Source: Vanilla planifolia (lineage: Eukaryota; Streptophyta; Magnoliopsida; Asparagales; Orchidaceae). From it: a DNA stretch of 64,000 nucleotides. Location: contig JAIUJO010000148.1 in NCBI GenBank assembly GCA_023846275.1, forward strand, positions 812,001 to 876,000. The letters run 5' to 3'. Each line of letters begins with the position of its first letter. Positions within the stretch are counted from its first letter, which is position 1. This document shows, piece by piece, positions 57,830 through 64,000 of this stretch. Under the pieces are notes generated by a model. The model saw only the letters and a program-made list of their open reading frames with translations. It had not been told where the DNA came from and made no database searches. The position numbers and the translations under genes are program-made.

Positions 57830-60800
57830 TGGAGTGGAGCAGAATAGAGTAGAGCATGACAGAGCAGAGGAGAGTAGAGTAGAATAGAATAGAGTAGAGC
57901 AGAGCAAAGCTGAGCTAAGCAAAGTAGACCAGAGCAGAGTAGAGAATAACATAGTGTAGTAGAGTAGAGCAGAGTTGAGAAAAGAAGAGCAGAGTAGAGC
58001 ACTGTAGAATAGAGCTAGATTAGGTTAGGCTAAGCTAGGCTAGGCTAGAGTAGAGTAAAAAAGAGTTAAGTAGAATAGAGTGGAGTAGAGTAGAGTATAC
58101 TAGAGTAGAGTAGAGCTTGGGTAGGCAAGGCTACAGTATAGTAGAGCAGAGTAGTTTGGAGTAGAGTAGAGCTGAGTAGAGCATTGTAGAACCGAGTAGA
58201 GCAGAGTAGTGTAAAGTGGAGTATAGCTAGGTTAGGTAAGGCTAGGATAGGCTAGGCCTAGCTGGGCTATGCTATAGCAAAGTAGAGTAGGGTAGAGTAG
58301 GGTGGAGTAGAGTGGAGTAGAACGTTGTTTGTTTGGGCTAAGTTAGGCTAGGCTAAGCTAGAGTAGAGTAAAGTAGAGTAGAGTATAGTAGAGTTAGTAT
58401 AATGGAGTAGAGTAGAGTTAGATTAGGCTAGGCTAGGTTAGAGTATAATAGAATAGAGTAGAGTAGAGAAGAGTATAGAAGAGAAAAGCAACACATATTA
58501 GAGAATAGTAGAGCAGAGTAGATGAGGGTAAAGTAGAGTAGAGCAAGGTTTAGTTAGGCTAAGCTATGGTGGGCTAGGGTAGGCTAGATTTGGCAAGAGT
58601 AGAGTAGAGTAGAGCTGGGTTAGGCTAGGCTAGGTTAACTAAGCTAGGCTAGACGAAAGTAAAGTAGAGTAGAGTAGAGCAAGAAAGAGTAGAGCAGAGT
58701 AGAGCAGAATAGAGTAGAGTAGAGTAGAGCAGATCAGAGCATAACTGAGTAGAGCTGAGTAGTGCAAAGTGGAGCAAAGTAGAGCTAAGTTAGGCTAGGT
58801 AAGGTTAGGCAAGGCTAGGCGAAGCTAGGTTGAAGATGAGTAGAGCAGAGCCAAGTAGAGTTGAGCTTATTAAAGTAGATTAGAGCAGCATAGAGCTAGG
58901 CTAGACAAGGTTATGCTAGGCAAGGCTATGGTAGGCTGGGTTGGGCTAGTCTAGGATAAAGTAAAGTGGAGTAGAGAAGAGTAAAGCTAAGTTTGGCAAG
59001 GCTAAGTTAGGCTAAGCTAGAATAAAGATTATAGCAGAGTAGAGCTAAACAGAGTAGAGCAGAGAAGAGTGGAGTAGAGTCGAGTGGAGTAGAGCAAAGT
59101 AGAAGAGCATAACAGAGCAATGTAGAGTAGAGTAGAGTAGAGCTGTGTAGAGTAGAGTAGTGAAGTGCAGAGAAGAGCAGAGGTAGCTTAGGCTATGGTA
59201 GCCTAATCATGGCTAGGCTAATATAGAGTAGAGTATAGTACAGTAAAGTATAGTAGAGTTGAGCTAGGTTAGGTTAGGCTAGGTTAGGGTAGGCTAGGCT
59301 ATGAAAAAGTAGAGTACAATACAAAAGAGTGGAGTAGAGTAGAGTACAAAAGTGTAGAGTAGAATTGAGTAGATTAGAGTAAAGTAGGGTAGAGCTAGGT
59401 TAGGCAAAGCTGGGCTAAGGTTGGCAAGGATAGGATAGGTTAGGCTAGAGTAGAATAGAGTGGAGTAGAGTAGGGTAAAGCAGAGCTAGATTAAGCTAGG
59501 CTAGGATACAGTATAATAGAGTAGAGTAGAGTAGAGTAGAGCTGATTAAAGAAGAGTAGAGCAAAAGTAGAGCAAAGTAGAGCAAAGTAGAGAAAAGTAG
59601 AGAAGAGTAGAGCTTAGTTGAGCAGAGCAGTGCAGAGCTAGGTTAGGGAAGGCTAGGCGAGGTTTTGTTAGGCTAGAGTAATGTAGAGTAGAGTAGAGTA
59701 AAGTAGAGTAATGAAAGATAGAACAGAGTTGAGTAGTGTAGAGTAGTACTGGGTTAGGTTGGGCTAGGCTAGGCTAGAGTAGAGTAGAGCTGAGTAGAGT
59801 AAAGCTAGTTTAGGCTAAGCACGATTAGTGTAAAATAGAGTAGAGTAGAGTAGCGTGGAGTACAGCAGAGTAGAGTAGAGCTAGGTTAGGCTAAACTAGG
59901 CGAGGCTATGCTTAGTGAGAGTAGAGTAGAGTAGAGTAGAGTAGAGTGGAGTAGAGTATTGTAGAGGAGAGTCTAGTAGAGTAGAATGGAGTATAATAGA
60001 GTAAAGTAGATCTAGGTTAGGCTAGGCTAGGATAAGCTAGGCTATGGTAGGCTAGGCTATGGTAGGCTAGGCTAGGCTAGGCTAAAGTAGAGTAGACTAG
60101 AGTAGAGTTGAGTTTCGTTAAGCTAGGCTGGGCTAAGCTATGTAAGAGTAAAGTAGAGGAAAGCATAGTAGAGTTGTGTAGAGCAAAGCAGAGGTAAACA
60201 GATTAGAGAAGAGTACAATAGAGCAAAGTAGAGTAGAGTAGAGAAAAGTAGAGTAGAAAAGAGCAAAGTAGTGTAAAGTAGAGTAGAGTAGAGCTTGGTT
60301 AGGGTAAGCTAAGCTAGGCTAGGCTAGGCTAAGCAAGGTTAGGGTAGAGTAGAGTAGAGTAGAGTGGTGTAGAGTAGAGTAGAGTAGAGTATAGAAGAGC
60401 TAGGTTAAGCTAGGTTAGAGTAGAGTAGAGTAAAGTAGAGCAAGGTTAGGTTAGGCCAGGCTAAGCTAGAGTAGAGTAGAGTACGGTAGAGTAGAGTAGA
60501 GTAGAACAGAGCAAAGTAGAGAAGAATAGAGCAAAGTAAAGAAGAGTAGAGCAGAGCATAGCAGAGTAGAGCTAGGTTATGCTAAGCTAAGATAGGCTAG
60601 AGAAAAGTAGACTAGAGTAGAGAAGTATAAAGCTTGGTTAGGCTAAGCTAGGCTAGAGTAGAGTATAAAAGATTAGCATAGAGTATAGTAGAATATAGTA
60701 GAGTTTTTTAGAGTAATGTTAGGTTAGGCTATGCTAGGCTAGGGCTATGCTTGGCTAGAGTAAAGTAGAGTAGAGTAAAGAAGAGCAGAATAGAGTATAG

Positions 60801-61690
60801 TAGAGTAGAGTAAAGCTAGGTTAGGTTAACTAAGCTAGGATAGGTTTTAGTAGAGTATAGTAGAGTAAAATAGAGCAGAGCAGAGCATAGTAGAGTAGAG
60901 CAGAGAATAGCAATATAGAGCAGAGTAGACCAGAGCATAGTAGAGCCAAGTTAGGCAAGGCTAGCCTAGGGTAGGCTAAGCTTGAGTAGATTAAAGAGGA
61001 GCTAGTTATACTAGGCTAGGTTTGGCTAGGTTATAAAAAAGTATAGTAGAGAATAGTCGAGTGGAGTAGAGTAGAGTAGAGTAAAATAAAGCAAAGTAGA
61101 GTAGAGGAGAGTAGAGTAGCATAGAGTAAAGCTACCTTAGGTTAGGCTAAGCTAGGTTAGGCAAGGCTAGGATAGGGTAGAGTAGAGGAGCAGAGTAGAG
61201 TAGGCTTAGCTTAGGCTAGGCTAGAGTACATAATAAAAAATAGTAGAGCAAACTAGAGTAGAGTAGAGTAGAGCTTAGGAGAAGTGCAGAGTAAAGCATA
61301 ACATAATAGTGTTGAGTAGAATACAATAGAGCTAGGTAAAGCTAGGCTAGGCTTGGCAAGGTTAGGCTAGAGTAGAGTAGAGTAGAGCTTCGTTAGGCTA
61401 GGCTAGGCTACGTTAGAGTAGAGTAGAGTCGAGTCGAGTAGAGTAGAGTAGAGTAGAGTATAATAGAGCAAGGTTAGGCAATGCTTTGCAAGGCTAGGCA
61501 ATGCTAGGGTAGGCTAAGCTTGTCTAGGCTAGAGTAAAGCAGACTAGATTAGGGCAGAGTATAGTAGAGTAGAGTAGAGCTTGGTTAGGCTAGGCTAGGC
61601 TAGAGTGTAGTGTAGTAGAGTAGAATAGACAAGAGTAGAGTAGAGTAGAGTAAAGTAGAGCAAATTGGAGTAGAGCTAGGTTAGGCTAAG

Positions 61691-61730
61691 CTAAGCTAAG
61701 CTAGGCTAGGCTAAGCTAAGCTAGGCTAGG
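61691..61730 (+). repeat. Exact 20-bp tandem duplication in a B block
   Basis: CTAAGCTAAGCTAGGCTAGG occurs twice in a row (61691 and 61711), exactly. This is a tetramer-of-pentamers unit and looks recent. Confidence 0.9.
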
Positions 61731-63418
61731 CTGGGCTAGGATAGTGTTAAGTTCAGTGGAGTAGAGTAGAGTAGAGTAGAGCAAAGTAGAGTGGAGTAGA
61801 GCTAGGCTAGGTTAGGTTAAGCTAGGCTAGGCTAGGCCAGAGTAGGCTCAAATAGAGTAGAGTGGAGTAGAGTTGAGTAGAGAATAATCGAGCAAGGTTA
61901 GGCTAAGCTAGGCTAGGCTAGGTTAGACTAGAGTAGAGTAGAGTAGTATAGAGTAGAGTAGAGTAAAATAGACTAGAGTAGAGTAAAATAGACTCGAGTT
62001 GAATAGAGTAGAGTAGAGTATATTAGAGTATAGTAAAGTACAGTATAATATAGTAAAGTAGAGTTAGGTTAACTAAGGCTATGCTAAGTTAGAATAGAGT
62101 AGAGTAGAGTAGAGTATAGTAGAGTAGAGTAGAGTAGAGTAGAGTGGAGCTAAGTTAGGCTATCATAGGCTAGGTTAGGCTAAAGTAGAGTATAATAGAG
62201 TAGAGTAGAGCATAGTAGAGTAGAGTAGAATATAGTAGTCTTGTTAGGCTAGCCTAGGCTAGAGTAGAGTAAAGCAAAACAAAACAATACAAACATGAGT
62301 AGAGTAGAGAAGAGCTAAGTTAGGCTAGGCTAGGTTAGAGTAGAGCTAGGTCAGGTTTGGTTAGGCTAGGCTAGGCTTAGCAAGTTTATAATAGAGTAGA
62401 GTAGAGTAGAGCTAGGATAGGTTAGGCTGGGATAGGCTTGGCTAGGCTAGAGTAAAGGAGAATAGAGTAGAGTAGAGTACAGTAGAGTAACATAGAATAG
62501 AGTAGAGTAGAGTAGAGCTAAGTTAGGCTAGGCAAGGATATGCCTGGCTAGGGTACAATAGAGTAGAGTGGAGTAGAGTCGAGGAGAACAGACCAGAGCA
62601 GAACAAAGTAGAGTAGGGTAGAGTGGAGCAGTGCTAAGTTAGCTAGGATAGGCTAGGCTAGAGTAGGGTAGAGTAGAGTAGAGCTAGGTTAAGCTAGGCC
62701 AGGCCCAGTAAGGTTAAAGTGGAGTAGAGTAGAATTGAGTAGGGTAGAGTAGAGTAGAATAGAGTAGAGTATAACTAGGTTAGGTTAGGCTAGGCTAGGC
62801 TAGGCAAGGGTATGGTAGGCTAGGCTAGGTTAGTGTAGAGTACAATACAGTAGAGTATAACAGAGTAGAGTAGAGAAAAGTAGAGTAGAGTAGAGTAGGT
62901 AGAGTAGAGCTTAGTTAGGCTAGGTTAGGTTAGGCTAGGCTAGGGTAGAATAGAGTAGAGCAGAGTAGAGTAGAGTAGAGAAGAGCATAATAGAGCAGAG
63001 AAGAGCAGAGAAGAGTAGAGCAAAGAAGAGTAGAGCAGAGTAGAGCAAAGCAGAGTAGAGCAGAACAGAGCAAAGTAGAGTTGAGTAGAGTAGAGAAGAG
63101 TAGAGTAGAGAAGAGCAGAAAAGTGTAAAGCAAGGTAGAGTAGAGTAGAACAGAAAAGAGTAGAGTAGAGTAGAGCTTTGTTAGGCTAAGCTAAGCTAGT
63201 CTAGGCTAGGTTAGAGTTGACTTGAGTATAATAGAGTATAGTGTAGTATAGTAGGGTAGAGTAGAGTAGAGTAGAATAAGTTTATGCTAGGCTGGGTTAG
63301 GCTAGGCTCGAAAAGAGTAGAGTAGAGCAGAGTAAAGTGGAGTAGAGTAGAGAAGATTAGAGCCAAGTTATGTTAGGCTAGGTTAAGCAAGACTAAAGGA
63401 TGGTCGAGTAGAGTAGAG

Positions 63419-63574
63419 ATGAAGAAGAAAACAAAGAAGAAGAAGAAGAAGATGATGATGATTAAGAAGAAGTAGTAGAAGAAGAAGAAGTAGAAGAAGA
63501 AGAAGAAGAAGAAGACAAAATAAAAGAAGAAAAAGAAAATGATGAAGAAGCAGAGGAAGAAATAGAAGAAGAAA
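63419..63574 (+). repeat. GAA-rich triplet microsatellite
   Basis: Imperfect (GAA)n with GAT and TAG interruptions (GATGATGATGATTAAG, AGTAGTAG). The strand remains almost purely purine. It begins directly at the end of the pentamer array. The forward frame would read Lys/Glu-rich but contains stop codons, so it is not coding. Confidence 0.9.
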
Positions 63575-63820
63575 ATCTCTTCATCTATAATACTTAATCA
63601 TAATCCTTAATCCTTAATCCCCAATCCATAATTGCTAATCTCTATTACATATTCCCTAATCCTTTTGCCCTAATCCCTAATGTTTAAACATTTATTTTTA
63701 ACTCCAAATTCTCTAATCCCTATCTCCTTAATTTTAAATCTGTATTTTCTGATATCTAATCCTTAATCTTTAATTTGTCAATCCCTAATCCTTAATCCCT
63801 AACACCCAAAACACTAATCC
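63575..63820 (+). repeat. Degenerate telomere-like 7-bp repeat (CCCTAAT / CCTTAAT)
   Basis: TAATCC recurs with a 7-bp step: TTAATCC, TTAATCC, CCAATCC, ATAATTG, CTAATCT, then CTAATCC, TTTTGCC, CTAATCC, CTAATGT, TTAAACA. A second cluster near 63780-63803 reads CTAATCC, TTAATCC, CTAACAC. The consensus CCCTAAT is one base from the plant telomere unit CCCTAAA. The strand here is pyrimidine/A-rich, opposite in skew to the array at its left. It may be a decayed interstitial telomeric block or an independent A/T-rich minisatellite; sequence alone does not settle which. There is no gene in it. Confidence 0.6.
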
Positions 63821-64000
63821 ATCTCTTCCTCCAACTCTTTTACTTCTTCATCTTCTTCCACTTCTTCCTCCTTATTTTTCTTCTTCTTCTTCTTCTTCTC
63901 ATTCTTCCTCTTCTACTTCTTCATCGTTTATTTCTTCTTCTTCTCATCCTACTCCTTCTTGTTCTTGTCTTCTTCTTATATTTCTACTTCTTCTTCTTCT
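63821..64000 (+). repeat. TTC-rich triplet microsatellite, cut by the window edge
   Basis: Imperfect (TTC)n/(CTT)n with CAT, CTA and CCT interruptions, roughly the reverse complement of the GAA arm at 63419-63574. It runs into the end of the window, so its length is unknown. Confidence 0.9.

Larger units (their letters stand above)
39011..63418 (+). repeat. Right part of compound 5-bp-period satellite
   Basis: The same A/B block structure, orientation and base skew as 1-36059, so the two halves were one array before the LTR inserted. There is no gene, RNA or foreign insert in these 24 kb. B blocks again break the A blocks at irregular spacing. Long A blocks occur for example at about 44735-44992, 48117-48374, 55891-56205, 57227-57500 and 57689-58002. 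They are where the longest minus-strand stop-free stretches are found. The array ends at about 63418, where GAGTAGAGTAGAGATG passes into GAAGAAGAA, so a change of period from 5 to 3 bp occurs within an unbroken purine-rich strand. Confidence 0.95.

Noticed and set aside
39011..63133. The same type of minus-strand frames in the right array, for example 55891-56205 and 57709-58002
   Set aside because: Same numerical origin as in the left half. Overlapping frames of equal quality exist at the same place, which a real gene would not show.
1..63418. CRISPR-like array of repeats and spacers
   Set aside because: Neither the A nor the B blocks have fixed length or a constant repeat with unique spacers. 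All of it is one 5-bp register.
1..63418. GGTTAGG words in B blocks as telomeric TTAGGG/TTTAGGG sequence
   Set aside because: The step is 5 bp, GGG is rare and the next word is GGCTAGG, so the resemblance is a coincidence of short words.
1..63418. G-quadruplex clusters on the G-rich strand
   Set aside because: G occurs almost only as G or GG. Runs of GGG are scattered and not in groups of four.
63419..63574. Coding region for an acidic/basic Glu-Lys repeat protein
   Set aside because: The frame that reads GAA/AAG contains TAG and TAA stops. The triplets switch between GAA, GAT and TAG without a supported start or any other sequence.
1..64000. Assembly or synthetic low-complexity artefact
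   Set aside because: The array is too diverse in its single-base variants to be an assembler loop. It is interrupted by an LTR with target duplication and has structured higher-order repeats. Only read-level data could exclude misassembly of copy number.

Overview
The window is a gene-free stretch of what is most likely land-plant heterochromatin. About 60 kb of it is a degenerate array with a 5-bp period. The array is split by one LTR-retrotransposon relic and ends near the right edge in triplet microsatellites that flank a telomere-like 7-bp repeat. The plant assignment is an inference from the LTR (TGTTATACCC...GGGTGTAACA ends, about 2.95 kb, no internal region) and from the CCCTAAT-type heptamers. 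No sequence names a species.

Layout. (1) 1-36059 and 39011-63418 are two halves of one compound satellite. Blocks of TAGAG and its variants (GAGCA, GAGAA, AAGTA), called A blocks here, alternate with short blocks of CTAGG/TTAGG/TAGGC, called B blocks. The orientation is the same throughout: the + strand is purine-rich, and I saw no inverted segment. Within the left half, 7.5-15.3 kb holds a second level of organisation: a ~450-bp complex unit occurs three times, inside a longer duplication of about 1.6-1.9 kb. Several very local tandem duplications (10, 15, 20, 25, 45-63 and 54 bp) and homopurine GGAGA tracts are also present. (2) 36060-39010 is a solo LTR that landed inside a B block, flanked by a near-perfect 5-bp duplication (GTTTG/GTTTT). 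It contains a CpG-rich part, internal direct repeats, a TATA-like site and a 27-nt poly(A) run. (3) 63419-64000 has a GAA-rich arm, a 7-bp-periodic CCTAAT-rich spacer and a TTC-rich arm, so it is a large purine/pyrimidine inverted arrangement cut by the window edge.

There are no protein-coding genes, tRNAs, rRNAs or CRISPR arrays that I can support. The many small minus-strand open frames are a numerical consequence of the repeat. The complement of (TAGAG)n reads Leu-Tyr-Ser-Thr-Leu without stops, and each frame ends when it runs into a B block, whose complement reads Pro-Ser-Leu-Ala-stop. The + strand is closed in all three frames by TAG every 15 nt. The interest of the window is therefore structural: an unusually short-period, strand-asymmetric and hierarchically organised satellite, with its junctions to other repeats visible.
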